64,000 bases of DNA from Clostridia bacterium (GTDB lineage Bacteria; Bacillota; Clostridia; TANB77; UBA1234): assembly GCA_900753975.1 (NCBI GenBank), contig CAAEBC010000012.1:16031-80030 (forward strand). The letters run 5' to 3'. Shown piece by piece: positions 41,956 to 52,235 of this stretch. Position numbers and translations under genes: made by a program. The number at the start of each line of letters is the position of its first letter. Within the stretch, counting starts at the first letter, position 1. Below the pieces are notes generated by a model. That model was not told where the DNA came from. It saw only the letters and a list, made by a program, of their open reading frames with translations, and searched no databases.

Positions 41956-41985
41956 TTGAAAAAATAATAGCTGAATGTGTATAAT
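41956..41985 (+). promoter_or_regulatory. Promoter of the giant repeat-protein gene
   Basis: TTGAAA, 18 bp, TATAAT, about 30 bp upstream of the start codon. Confidence 0.6.
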
Positions 41986-42014
41986 AATATTAAATATACG
42001 ATGAGGTGAAAAGA

Positions 42015-45000
42015 ATGAAAATCATTGAAAAGGTACTAAAGAAAAAATTAGTAGGCATGGGATATGATGAGGAAAAAATATCTAATCAACTAAAACAAAT
42101 TGATTTTGATTTAATAGATAAACAGATAGCTTTTGAAAACGAAGCAGAAGATTATATAAAGATAATAGAGTATTCAGAGCCAAATGTTGAAATTCCTAGA
42201 ATGCTTATAAACTATGATAAAAATTATATTCAAACAGTAGTTATAGATGGTGATATTAATTTGTCTACTGCTATTACATCTATAAACACATCTATGCCAA
42301 TTGTGGATTATAAAATTTCTAGCACGGTTTGCATTGTGGCAACTACTTTATCACTTGGAGTAGAAATTTTAATTTACTCACCATCTATGCTTACTATTCA
42401 ACAATATCCAAGTGAAACTTACGAAGATATATTAAAAAAAGAAAGAAATAATATTGCAAAAGAGTATTATGAGGCTTTTGTTGCAAATGGTAGGGTTAAT
42501 GAAAATAAAGTTAAAGGAATTTTAGCATTACTACTTTCTGAATATATTTTTGATGAGATTGCCTTAACGAATGCAAATCCTAAAATAAAAATGTACGATA
42601 ATCCTGATGCTTATGCAGAGGGAATAACAGAATATAGATTAAAATATATAAATAGAAGGACAAATAGAATAGAACTTGCTTATAGACCGACTTATATAAA
42701 AAGATTAGGTGTTAATGTATCAGCTGGGCTTGTGAGTAATGATCCGTATATAAAACTAGATAATTTGCCACAACCATCAGATTTCCCTTTGGATATTGTT
42801 TCTTGCTATTGGGTAAATGGCACTAAAAATCGTAAGGAAGAAGTTGCAATATATATCGCTACAAAACCTTATGGAGATTTTAGAACATATAGAGAATATC
42901 AAGAAAACAATACTGAAAGATATGAAGACATTGCAAATGCACTAAAGATGCAATTTCAAAGAGAATGTAATACGGAAATTGATAAGGAATATTTAAAATC
43001 AGTGCTTAAAAAATTAAATCCAGAATTATTAATTCCGTCAATGAGTGTAATAAAATCATGTATGGAAAATCCAAATGATTTAATAGAGCCGATAAGATAT
43101 AAGTTTAAAGCAATTTCTGATCCTGCAGATTTCGAAGAAAGATTATACATTTCAATCGAAGATAATTTAGGAAAAAGATATAAATATAAACTTACAGAAA
43201 ATATATTAAATGATTTAACTAGAATAGGTAATAAATTAGAGTATACAGGCGAAGATGGAAATATAGTAAGAAAACAATCTATCGCAGATTTTAATGTTAA
43301 TAGCAATACCGCAATTATAAGAAGAGAAACTTTAATTGATTACAGCAAGATTCCAGGACTTTTAGGATATATATATGAAGATATGGAATACATTGGTACA
43401 GACATGCTTCCTGTTCCAAGTATCGAAGTTGATTTTTATTTTGCAGCAAATAGCCAAGGACAAGTAGTGATGTTTAATGGAACAAACTTATCTACGGATT
43501 ATGCAAGTTACGTTAACGCAAACAAATTTAATGCTATTTCAGGCTCTGGTTCGGAAGAACAAGCATCTGGAACTACTTATGCAACTGTTAAATACGTAAA
43601 TTCTAGAGGAGAAATTTTAAAAGAAAATAGAATAAATAATTTATTTCCTGGTTCTACTTATGTGCCCGAAATTTTGCCAGTCATAAATGATGTTAATGGT
43701 TATGAATGGGTATGTGCAACAACACAATTTCCTACTACCGTTATAAATATACTTCCAGAATATAATGTTATTGAAGTTAAATATAAAGAAAAATTTTCTA
43801 AAGTAACAGTTACATTTTTAAATAGAGACGGCAAAAAGATTTGCGACGATTTAGTTGAAACAGTTCAGGCTGGAAGTTTTTATAACATTGAAAATAAGAG
43901 AGAATACACAGACGATAAAGCAAATGATTGGACTTTGATTACTGCAAGGCCACAAAAGTTACTCATAAAAGATGATCCTACAAAAAATAATCTTATTTTG
44001 GTATATGACTTAGAAAAAGAAACAGTTACTGTAAGATATTTAAATAAAGATGGAAAGGAAATCGCACCTGCCAAAACAAAAGATGTACAAGTTGGTAAAA
44101 TTTATGAAGTTAATGTTGAAAGAATTTATATTGATGCAAATAAACTAGGCTGGATTTATAATGGAAAGACACCTATTTCACATTTGGTAGAAGAAGATAA
44201 GGCAAATGTAATTGATGTTTCTTTTGAAGAATATAAATTACCAGTTACAACTAAATATCAAAGTGAAGATGGCATTACAGTATTAAACGATAAAAAAGAA
44301 TATTTACAAGTTGGACAAAAATATGTACCAGAATATGATGAAGAGATAGTAGATTTTAATTGTAAGATATGGAAATTAAAAGAAATAGACAAAAAAGAAT
44401 TTACTGTTTCTAAAAATGAAAATGAAAATGTAATAAAAGTTTTATATGAGCCAAAACTTGCAAAAGTTACAATTCAGTTGATTAATGAAATCGGTGCAAA
44501 GATTGCAAGTCCTATTCAAAAACTCTGCCAGATAGGTGATGAGTTCAGTTCAGTATCTTTAAATGAAGTAACTGATAATTATGGTAAGATGTGGGAGAAA
44601 AAAGAAGATCCTAAAACTTTAGTTGTAAGCCAAAATGAAGCTGAAAATAATGTTTCTATAAAATATAAACCTCTTATTGCAAATATAGTTGTTAAGTTTT
44701 TTGATGATGAAAGAAACGAATTAGTGGAAGAAAAGAAATATGAGCAGCAAGCAGGAACGGTATTTAAACCAGAAATTATAGAGAGATTAGAATCTCCTGA
44801 CGGAAGAAAATGGTATCTAAATAAAGATAAAGTTAAAGAAATAACAGTAAGAAAAAATATAGAAGAGAATATTGTTTCTATTTTTTATGAAAAAGAATTA
44901 ACAGATGTATATTTGGAATTTGTTGATGCTTATAATAACACACTTAGAGATTCAACTATTGTGAAAGCACAAATAGGTAGTATATTTAGTGAGAAGATGT

Positions 45001-48000
45001 TTAACAAGATAGAGGACCGTGAAGGCTGTAAGTGGATGATTGAAAGTACTGAACCGAAAAAAATGATTGTAAAAGATAGTGGTAATAGATTTAAGTTGTA
45101 TTATGGTGAGGTTAAAGCAATTGTCATTGTTAAACATATAAATATTAAAACAAACAAAACTATTTTAGATGATGTTATAACAAAAGTAAAATTAGGTGGT
45201 GTGTTTGTTCCAAATATTAGAGAAAAGGTTTTAGACAGCAATAAATTCTTGTGGAAGTTTATTGGTGATAAGAATATGTCTATTGTTGTAAAAGAAAATG
45301 AGCAAGAAAATATTGTTATTTTACAATACGAAGAAGCCGTTTCTAAAGTTAGTGTTAAGTATTATGATTTGTTAAATAATAAATTAAGAGATGATGTAGT
45401 TTATGAGTTACAGATTGGTCAAAACGTAGACTATAAAAAGATGGAAACATTCTTAGATGCAAATGGAATGGGATGGAAACTTGATTCTTCAAAAACTAAA
45501 AATCCAAAAGTAATGGAAAATGCAGATGAAAATGAAGTAATTAATTTTTATAATCCATTGCTTGCAAAAGTTAAAGTTGTATATGTAAATGAAGGTGCAA
45601 ACGAAATCAAACAATGCTTTGAAAAAGAATTGCAAGTTGGTAAAACATTTGCGCCAGAGTACGAAGATTTGATAAGAGATGATGAAAATCTACTTTGGAA
45701 GTTTAAAGAAATTTCTGCGAAAGAAATTAAGGTTAGCGAAAGTGGTAATGTAATAGAGGTTAAATATTTGCCGGTTTTATCTAGTATTGTTCAAAAGATG
45801 TTTAGCAAGACAGGCGAAGTTATAGGTGAAGAAATCAAAGACGAAAGGCAAGTTGGAAGTGAATTTACTTTTGAAATTGAACCTATATTTATAGATAAAG
45901 AAAATAAAAAATGGAATTTCATAAAAGCAGATAAAAGTTCTGTTATTGTAAAAGAAAATGAAGAGCAAAATATTATTAATAGATTTTATGAACCAAGAAT
46001 GGCTTCTGGTATCATTAAGATTTATGATGATAATAACAATGAAATAATGGAGCCTAAAAAGTTTACAGCACAAATTGGCAGTAAATACACCGCTCTTTTA
46101 CCTGCAACTTATATAGAGCCAAAAACTAAGCTTGGATGGAAACATGATAAGGTGGCTTCTGATACAATAGTGGTTAACGACGATAATAGTAAAAATGTTG
46201 TTGCTATTAGATATGATAAGTGGATGGTACAAGTTAAAGACAGAGTATCTGACATGGATGGAAACAATCTATTGCCAGACAAAGAAAAATTACTACAAGT
46301 TGGTAAAACTTACGAACCAAAGGCGGAAGAAAGCATTGTAGATAGTGAAGGAAAAGAATGGATTTTCGCAGGTAGACAAGAAAATAAATTGTTTGGCGGA
46401 CATACAAGCGGCTTTATAACTGTTTCTGAAAAGCCAGAGCAAAATATTGCGTATATTAAATATAAGCCTTTACTAGCACCTGGTATAATTAAATACCAAG
46501 ATAATTTGGGTGGTATAATAAAAGAACAAGATGAATTTAATGCACAAGTTGGAAGTAAGTATACACCTGATATTAAAGAAGTTATTATGGACATAAAGAA
46601 AAACAAATGGACATACAATCCAAATAGTAAATCTACAATTACTATTAGTAAAGACAAAAATAAAAACATTATTATACTTTCTTATGAAGAAGAAAAGGCA
46701 CCAGTAATTTATAAATACCAAGACGAATTTAAAAACAGATTAAAGACACCAAGAAAAGTTTTAGCTCAAATTGGTAGCACATATATACCAGATCCAGAAA
46801 GTGTAATAACTGATGAACAAGGTAGAGCTTGGGAATTAAAAGATAAAAATGTTCAAAAGTTAGAAGTAAAAGATTCAGAACAAGAAAATGTTATTGAAGT
46901 AACATATTCACCTTTATGCGTTGAAGTTATATTGAATATAAGAAATAGAAAAGGTGATTTGATTTTTAAGAATACAGAAAAAGCACAGCTTGGCTCAAAA
47001 TTTAAACCTAGTTTAGATGATACAATTTGTGACGATAAATCTATGATGTTTAGATTTGTAAAATGTGAGCCACAAGAAATTTTAGTAAAAGAAGTTCCTA
47101 TTGGTTCGGAAGAAGAATTGAATGTTTTCGAAGTTACGTATGAACCGGTTTATAGTAACGTAAGCATTATATATCAGGATATAGATGGAAATAAGTTAAA
47201 AGATGATGAAATAATTCAGTTGCAAGTTGGCACAAAATACACACCAAAACTTATACAATTTGTAAAAGATAGAAGAGGAATTCAATGGGAAAATATTACT
47301 AAAGAAGTTGATACAATTAGAGTTATGGAAAACCCAAAAGATAATATTGTTAAGATGACATTTGAACTTGCGAAAGCAGAAGTTCTTGTAAAATACAAAA
47401 ATTTAGAAGGCAATATTATTAAAGAGTCAAAACGTTATGAAGAAAATATTGGTACAGAATTTGTTCCAGAAGTAGAAAATGTAATAGCAGATAGTAAAAA
47501 CAGAAAATGGATTTTCTCTGCAGCAGAACCAGTAAAAATAACTGTAGGAAGTATAAACAACGTTATTACTTTAACATATTTAGAAAAGAAAGTACCTGTT
47601 ACTATTAGATATGAAAGCATCAATGGTAAGAAGTTAAGAGAAGATGTTATTGTAAATGTTCAAGAAGGAACGCAGTTTATTCCGAAGAAAAATTACACTA
47701 TTATTTATGACGAAAATGAAATTTGGAAATACCTAGAGTTTAGACCGTCTTCATTATTAGTAACAGATAAAGAAGCTGAAAATGTAATTGTACAAGTTTA
47801 TGCTGATAATAATGAAGAAAGAGATGAAAATTCTAGAAAATTAATTAATCCTTTTGCGAATACTTTAACAGAGGAAGAAAAGAGAGAAGAACAAGTAATT
47901 GAAGAAAAAGAAAACTTGTTAGAAGAAAAGAAAGAAGAGGCAGAAGAAAAAATTGCAAATGAAATTAAATTTACAGAGCCAAATCTAATTGAACTTTCTA

Positions 48001-48770
48001 AATCAGTTTTACTTGAAGAAGATGAAAAGAAAGTTATTATAGAGTTAAATCAAATCAATAAGGATATCATACAAGAGTTAAATAACTTTAAAAATAATTT
48101 CGATTTTTCAAATCAAGATGAGGCAATACGTATTATTGATGAACTTATGAACAAAGAAAAAGAGACAATTGAAAAAGGTCTTTCAAATATGTTTGCAGAT
48201 GATAAAACTGGCAAGAAATTTTTGAAAATATTAGAAGCAATAGTATCTTTGGATAAGGATTATCAAAGAATGCAAGAAAGAAAAGTTATTCTTTTGACTG
48301 ATTACTTTATTAATTCACAAATTAGTGTAAATGAACAAGTTAACTATATTTGTGAAAGAGGTAAGATAAATCTAGAGCTTATTCAAATGCAAGATAAAAT
48401 AAATGTAGCAAAAAAAGACAGGGAAGCTATGCAAGAAATATACGTTAATCTTATATATGAAAAAGCTATGCTAGATAGTTACTATAAAACTAGAACTAAG
48501 GCTAAAGATGAATATTTCTTAGACGAAAGTCAGAAAGATTCTCTTGGTTCTGACATTATTATTGCTGTTACAAACCTACTTCCAAAACAAGCATTTAGTC
48601 TGCTTCAAAAAGATAATAAACTTACGATACAACAAGAAAACGAACTAGAAGCTATTGTTACACTTTTAAATGCACAGCAAATACAAACAATAGAAAAAAT
48701 GATTAATTCTGTTCCAAATGGCGGGTTAAGAAAATCTATGAGTAAGAGACTTAAAAATATGGTTTCGTAA
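42015..48770 (+). CDS. Giant (2251 aa) protein with about 19 MucBP-like repeats, no export signal
   Basis: ATG 42015 follows GAGGTG. About residues 1-510 form an N-terminal region I do not recognise, with a hydrophobic strand cluster near 95-125. From about residue 515 to 1890 I count 19 degenerate repeats of roughly 72 residues with the pattern V-x-Y-x-(10-15)-Q-(V/I)-G-x-x-(Y/F)-x-P ... D ... W ... (N)V-I-x-V-x-Y, as in MucBP/MucBP-like domains. The last 350 residues are strongly charged and coiled, starting with an EEKREEQVIEEKENLLEEK helix. There is no signal peptide, LPXTG or membrane anchor, which is unusual for MucBP proteins. Spore-coat or intracellular scaffold roles are possible. 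Confidence 0.75.
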   Translation: MKIIEKVLKKKLVGMGYDEEKISNQLKQIDFDLIDKQIAFENEAEDYIKIIEYSEPNVEIPRMLINYDKNYIQTVVIDGDINLSTAITSINTSMPIVDYKISSTVCIVATTLSLGVEILIYSPSMLTIQQYPSETYEDILKKERNNIAKEYYEAFVANGRVNENKVKGILALLLSEYIFDEIALTNANPKIKMYDNPDAYAEGITEYRLKYINRRTNRIELAYRPTYIKRLGVNVSAGLVSNDPYIKLDNLPQPSDFPLDIVSCYWVNGTKNRKEEVAIYIATKPYGDFRTYREYQENNTERYEDIANALKMQFQRECNTEIDKEYLKSVLKKLNPELLIPSMSVIKSCMENPNDLIEPIRYKFKAISDPADFEERLYISIEDNLGKRYKYKLTENILNDLTRIGNKLEYTGEDGNIVRKQSIADFNVNSNTAIIRRETLIDYSKIPGLLGYIYEDMEYIGTDMLPVPSIEVDFYFAANSQGQVVMFNGTNLSTDYASYVNANKFNAISGSGSEEQASGTTYATVKYVNSRGEILKENRINNLFPGSTYVPEILPVINDVNGYEWVCATTQFPTTVINILPEYNVIEVKYKEKFSKVTVTFLNRDGKKICDDLVETVQAGSFYNIENKREYTDDKANDWTLITARPQKLLIKDDPTKNNLILVYDLEKETVTVRYLNKDGKEIAPAKTKDVQVGKIYEVNVERIYIDANKLGWIYNGKTPISHLVEEDKANVIDVSFEEYKLPVTTKYQSEDGITVLNDKKEYLQVGQKYVPEYDEEIVDFNCKIWKLKEIDKKEFTVSKNENENVIKVLYEPKLAKVTIQLINEIGAKIASPIQKLCQIGDEFSSVSLNEVTDNYGKMWEKKEDPKTLVVSQNEAENNVSIKYKPLIANIVVKFFDDERNELVEEKKYEQQAGTVFKPEIIERLESPDGRKWYLNKDKVKEITVRKNIEENIVSIFYEKELTDVYLEFVDAYNNTLRDSTIVKAQIGSIFSEKMFNKIEDREGCKWMIESTEPKKMIVKDSGNRFKLYYGEVKAIVIVKHINIKTNKTILDDVITKVKLGGVFVPNIREKVLDSNKFLWKFIGDKNMSIVVKENEQENIVILQYEEAVSKVSVKYYDLLNNKLRDDVVYELQIGQNVDYKKMETFLDANGMGWKLDSSKTKNPKVMENADENEVINFYNPLLAKVKVVYVNEGANEIKQCFEKELQVGKTFAPEYEDLIRDDENLLWKFKEISAKEIKVSESGNVIEVKYLPVLSSIVQKMFSKTGEVIGEEIKDERQVGSEFTFEIEPIFIDKENKKWNFIKADKSSVIVKENEEQNIINRFYEPRMASGIIKIYDDNNNEIMEPKKFTAQIGSKYTALLPATYIEPKTKLGWKHDKVASDTIVVNDDNSKNVVAIRYDKWMVQVKDRVSDMDGNNLLPDKEKLLQVGKTYEPKAEESIVDSEGKEWIFAGRQENKLFGGHTSGFITVSEKPEQNIAYIKYKPLLAPGIIKYQDNLGGIIKEQDEFNAQVGSKYTPDIKEVIMDIKKNKWTYNPNSKSTITISKDKNKNIIILSYEEEKAPVIYKYQDEFKNRLKTPRKVLAQIGSTYIPDPESVITDEQGRAWELKDKNVQKLEVKDSEQENVIEVTYSPLCVEVILNIRNRKGDLIFKNTEKAQLGSKFKPSLDDTICDDKSMMFRFVKCEPQEILVKEVPIGSEEELNVFEVTYEPVYSNVSIIYQDIDGNKLKDDEIIQLQVGTKYTPKLIQFVKDRRGIQWENITKEVDTIRVMENPKDNIVKMTFELAKAEVLVKYKNLEGNIIKESKRYEENIGTEFVPEVENVIADSKNRKWIFSAAEPVKITVGSINNVITLTYLEKKVPVTIRYESINGKKLREDVIVNVQEGTQFIPKKNYTIIYDENEIWKYLEFRPSSLLVTDKEAENVIVQVYADNNEERDENSRKLINPFANTLTEEEKREEQVIEEKENLLEEKKEEAEEKIANEIKFTEPNLIELSKSVLLEEDEKKVIIELNQINKDIIQELNNFKNNFDFSNQDEAIRIIDELMNKEKETIEKGLSNMFADDKTGKKFLKILEAIVSLDKDYQRMQERKVILLTDYFINSQISVNEQVNYICERGKINLELIQMQDKINVAKKDREAMQEIYVNLIYEKAMLDSYYKTRTKAKDEYFLDESQKDSLGSDIIIAVTNLLPKQAFSLLQKDNKLTIQQENELEAIVTLLNAQQIQTIEKMINSVPNGGLRKSMSKRLKNMVS

Positions 48771-48832
48771 ATTTAAAATTTGATATAAAAAGTATGATGA
48801 AAAATAAATAAAATATAATCCCAAAACATATA

Positions 48833-48892
48833 ATACCGTATAAGTTCAAAAAAATAATAAAAAACATTGATTTTTTTGAACTTATACGGTAT
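48833..48892 (+). promoter_or_regulatory. 23 bp inverted repeat embedded in the ATPase-gene promoter
   Basis: ATACCGTATAAGTTCAAAA... and its perfect complement (23 bp arms, 14-base loop) overlap a promoter TTGATT-17 bp-TATAAT (48867-48895). This could be an operator or a hairpin that ends upstream transcription. Confidence 0.75.
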
Positions 48893-48917
48893 AATTGTGT
48901 ATAAGAGGTGGAAATAT

Positions 48918-50211
48918 ATGGAAAGAAAAATTATAAATAAATTAATAGAATGGAAGAATTCTAAAAATAGAAAACCACTTATTATTCATGGCGCTAGACA
49001 GGTTGGGAAAACATATATCATAAAACAATTTGGAAAAGAGTATTATGATAATTTAATATATGTGAATTTTGAAACTAATCAAGAGTTGAGTGATCAAATT
49101 ACCGACAATATAAATGCAAGTTATATCATTCACAAATTAGAATTATTTTACGGGGAAAAAATTATTCCTGGTAAAACCTTAATTTTCTTTGACGAGATTC
49201 AAGCAAATGAGAGGGTGCTAACTTCACTTAAGTATTTTTATGAGAATGCACCAGAATATCATATTATTGCTGCAGGCTCCTTACTTCGGAATTGCAATTA
49301 ATCGTGAGAAGTATTCATTCCCTGTGGGAAAAGTACAAATGATTAATATGTATCCACTTTCTTTTAAAGAATTTCTGATAGCTTTAAGCAGAAAAGATTT
49401 AGTTGAAGAAATTGAAAATCATTTTAATACAAATGAAAGGATGGATAAAACAATTCATGAACTATGTTTGAGATTATATAGAACATATTTAGTAGTTGGG
49501 GGAATGCCAGAAGTTGTTCAGACATATTTAAATGAAAAGAAAGTAATTGCAACATTGGATGTTCAGTCTGAAATTTTAGAGTCGTATGTAAGAGATATGA
49601 CCAAGTATGCAGACAATGCATTGTCTAATAAGATAATTGCAACATTTGATTCTATACCAGTTCAACTGGCAAAAGAAAATCAAAAATTTCAATATAAAGT
49701 AGTATCAAAAGGTGGTTCTTCTGCAGTATTTGGCGAAGCAATTATGTGGCTAAAAAATAGTGGAATTATTAATCAAGTTTATAAAACTTCTGCAGAGATT
49801 CCTTTAGAAATGTACAAAGATTTATCATCATTTAAAATTTATATGAGTGATGTGGGATTGTTTGTTAATAAAGCGAAATACCCTTTATATCAAGTTGATT
49901 TAAGTGAGCAACCATCAATGATTTCTATGGGACCTTTAACGGAGCATTATGTTGCAAATGAATTAAGAATAAATGGATACGAGCTATATTATTGGGAATC
50001 AAATGGAAAAGCAGAGTTAGATTTTTTAATTCAAAAGAAGACAGATATTGTTCCTATTGAAGTAAAAACAAGTATACACACTAAGTCAAGAAGTTTAGAT
50101 TTATTTGTGAAAATGTACAATCCAAATTATGCAATACGCATTTCTGAAAAGAATTTTGGATTAGAAAACAATATTAAATCAGTTCCACTATATGCGGTAT
50201 TTTGTATATAG
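48918..50211 (+). CDS. DUF4143-type AAA ATPase, interrupted by a +1 frameshift
   Basis: The first part starts at ATG 48918 behind AGAGGTGG and has Walker A HGARQVGKT and Walker B FFDEIQ. At 49284-49289 the frame reads CTT CGG and soon meets TAA. Skipping one C gives the conserved AAGSLL-GIAINREKYSFPVGKV and the rest of the protein to 50211: a winged-helix region and a C-terminal DUF4143 nuclease-like domain with KAELDFLIQ and VPIEVKT. The total would be about 431 residues, normal for this family. The intact downstream frame argues against an old pseudogene. See the finding on CTT CGG. Confidence 0.85.
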
Positions 50212-50248
50212 ATTGATTATTATTTCTAAAAATAGGAGGAAAATAATA

Positions 50249-50968
50249 ATGAAATATGGAATAATCTCAGATGTACATGCCAATGTTATTGCATTAAAAA
50301 TTGCATTGAAAAAATTTGAAGAGTTAAATGTTGATAAAATAATATGTTGTGGCGATGTTATTGGTATTGGACCAGAACCTGAAAGTGTTGTACAAGAACT
50401 AATTAAATTAGGAGATAAATTGATTTGTGTTAGCGGAAATCATGAAGGATATTTAATAGAGGGGTTTCCAGAGAAAGTACATGATGATAAAAGAACTTTT
50501 TGTGATTCTGAAATAAAGAGTCATTTATGGCAACATGAACAATTAAGTGAAAGCTCAAAAGAATTTTTGAAAAAATTAAGGCAAGTTGAATGTATTGAAG
50601 ATGATAAACTTAAAATTTGTGTTATGCATTATCCTAAAGATTGTGAAGGGAAATATATGCAACACTTAAAAAATCCAACTTTCGAAGAATGTGAAAAGTT
50701 ATTTTGTGGATATGATGCAGATATATTTTTATATGGTCATACTCATCAAAAAAATATTGTGTCTGATAAACAAAAAATGTATATAAATCCCGGAAGTTTA
50801 GGTTGCCCCGCAGGTACTATGTTTGCGTACAGCGGAATACTGGAAATTGATAAGAATAAGCCTAACTATATTTCTATTGATTTGCAATATGATGTGCTAG
50901 CTGTAACAAAAGAAATAAAAAAGAAGAATTATTCAATGTGTGATAAGATTATAGAGTGGTTTTTTTGA
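50249..50968 (+). CDS. Metallophosphoesterase family protein
   Basis: A 239-residue calcineurin-like phosphoesterase. The metal-binding motifs are SDVHAN near residues 7-12, GDVIG, SGNHE and YGHTH. The substrate is unknown; related proteins act on phosphodiesters or nucleotide polyphosphates. AGGAGG precedes ATG 50249. It lies 37 bp after the ATPase gene and may be co-transcribed. Confidence 0.88.
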   Translation: MKYGIISDVHANVIALKIALKKFEELNVDKIICCGDVIGIGPEPESVVQELIKLGDKLICVSGNHEGYLIEGFPEKVHDDKRTFCDSEIKSHLWQHEQLSESSKEFLKKLRQVECIEDDKLKICVMHYPKDCEGKYMQHLKNPTFEECEKLFCGYDADIFLYGHTHQKNIVSDKQKMYINPGSLGCPAGTMFAYSGILEIDKNKPNYISIDLQYDVLAVTKEIKKKNYSMCDKIIEWFF

Positions 50969-51155
50969 GTAAATACAGATTGTTCGATTTAATAGCATAT
51001 AATTCAATTAATCAAAGAAAATGAAATTGTTTTACTTAATATATTGAAAAAATAAGCATATTCCATATAAGAAACAAATCAAACATTTAAATATATCACT
51101 TTCTTTTTTGGAAATAATATGTTATAATATTATTAAGAAGAGGGAAGTGATTTTT

Positions 51156-52091
51156 ATGTTAGGAGATAAGATAAAGAAATATCGTGAAACGAAGAAAATT
51201 ACTCAAGCGGAGATTGCTGAATTGCTTGGAGTAAGTCCAGCGACTGTGTCTAAATATGAGGCAGGAACATTAGAACCCAATATAGAATCAATTAAAAAAC
51301 TTTCAGAATTATTTGATGTTTCGATTGATGAGTTATTGAAAGATGACGCATTTGATGTTTCTAAAATTGATATATTGTTAGTTTTAAGAGAACAAAAAGA
51401 TATGAAAATAAAAGGTAATTTATACCACAATACACAAATTATTATGACATATAATACCAATCATATAGAAGGAAGTAAACTTTCTGAAGAGCAGACAAGG
51501 TATATCTATGAGACTAATACACTACTTGCAGACAAAAATTCTATAACAAATATTGATGACATTATAGAAACTACAAATCATTTTAAATTGTTTGACTATA
51601 TGTTAGATGTTGCAGATAAGAAGCTAACTGAAAAGATGATAAAGGAGTTTCATAAGATTTTGAAAGAAGGAACATCGGATAGTAAAAAAGATTGGCTTGC
51701 TGTAGGAGAATATAAGAAACTTGCGAATGAAGTTGGAGGACTTAAAACTTCTAGTCCTAAAAATGTAGAAAAAGATATACAAAAGTTATTAGATTGGTAC
51801 AATTCTTTAAAAGAAGTGACCATAAAAGAAATAATAGAATTTCATGCAAAATTTGAAATTATTCATCCATTCCAAGATGGAAATGGAAGGGTAGGAAGAC
51901 TGATAGCTTTCAAAGAATGTTTGAAGAACCATATAGTACCATTCATTATATTAGATAAAGATAAGCTATTTTATTATAGAGGCTTAAATCAATACCAGAC
52001 CAATAAAGAAAAAGGTTATTTAATAGATACTTGTCTGAATGCACAAGATCAGTATGAAAGTATGGTAAAGAAGTTTTTAAATAATAATTAA
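51156..52091 (+). CDS. Fic-domain protein with N-terminal XRE helix-turn-helix
   Basis: A 311-residue fusion. Residues about 1-62 are an XRE-type DNA-binding domain (KITQAEIAELLGVSPATVSKYE). The rest is a Fic domain with the catalytic HPFQDGNGRVGR at 237-248. The auto-inhibitory motif TNHIEG at 101-106 matches (S/T)xxxE(G/N), so it is a class II (N-terminal inhibition) Fic AMPylase-type enzyme. The HTH suggests self-regulation. ATG 51156 follows GAGGGAAGTG. It may act as a toxin-like module, but no partner gene is seen. Confidence 0.88.
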   Translation: MLGDKIKKYRETKKITQAEIAELLGVSPATVSKYEAGTLEPNIESIKKLSELFDVSIDELLKDDAFDVSKIDILLVLREQKDMKIKGNLYHNTQIIMTYNTNHIEGSKLSEEQTRYIYETNTLLADKNSITNIDDIIETTNHFKLFDYMLDVADKKLTEKMIKEFHKILKEGTSDSKKDWLAVGEYKKLANEVGGLKTSSPKNVEKDIQKLLDWYNSLKEVTIKEIIEFHAKFEIIHPFQDGNGRVGRLIAFKECLKNHIVPFIILDKDKLFYYRGLNQYQTNKEKGYLIDTCLNAQDQYESMVKKFLNNN

Positions 52092-52140
52092 TGAAACGTT
52101 TTGTACTTAAATGCTTTTGTGGTGGGTGTATGGAGAAATG

Positions 52141-52203
52141 AGTGTGCTAAGTAGAAAATGTAATTTTTGAAATTAAAAATTATATTTTCTGCTTGGCACA
52201 CTT
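52141..52203. terminator. Long wobble-containing hairpin between fic and the branching-enzyme gene
   Basis: AGTGTGCTAAGTAGAAAATG opposes its near-complement ending GCTTGGCACACTT. The roughly 28 bp stem contains mostly G-U-compatible differences. It lies between converging genes, so it is probably a shared terminator. Confidence 0.7.
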
Positions 52204-52235
52204 TTACAAAAAATTCCGAACATATTTTTAAATTT

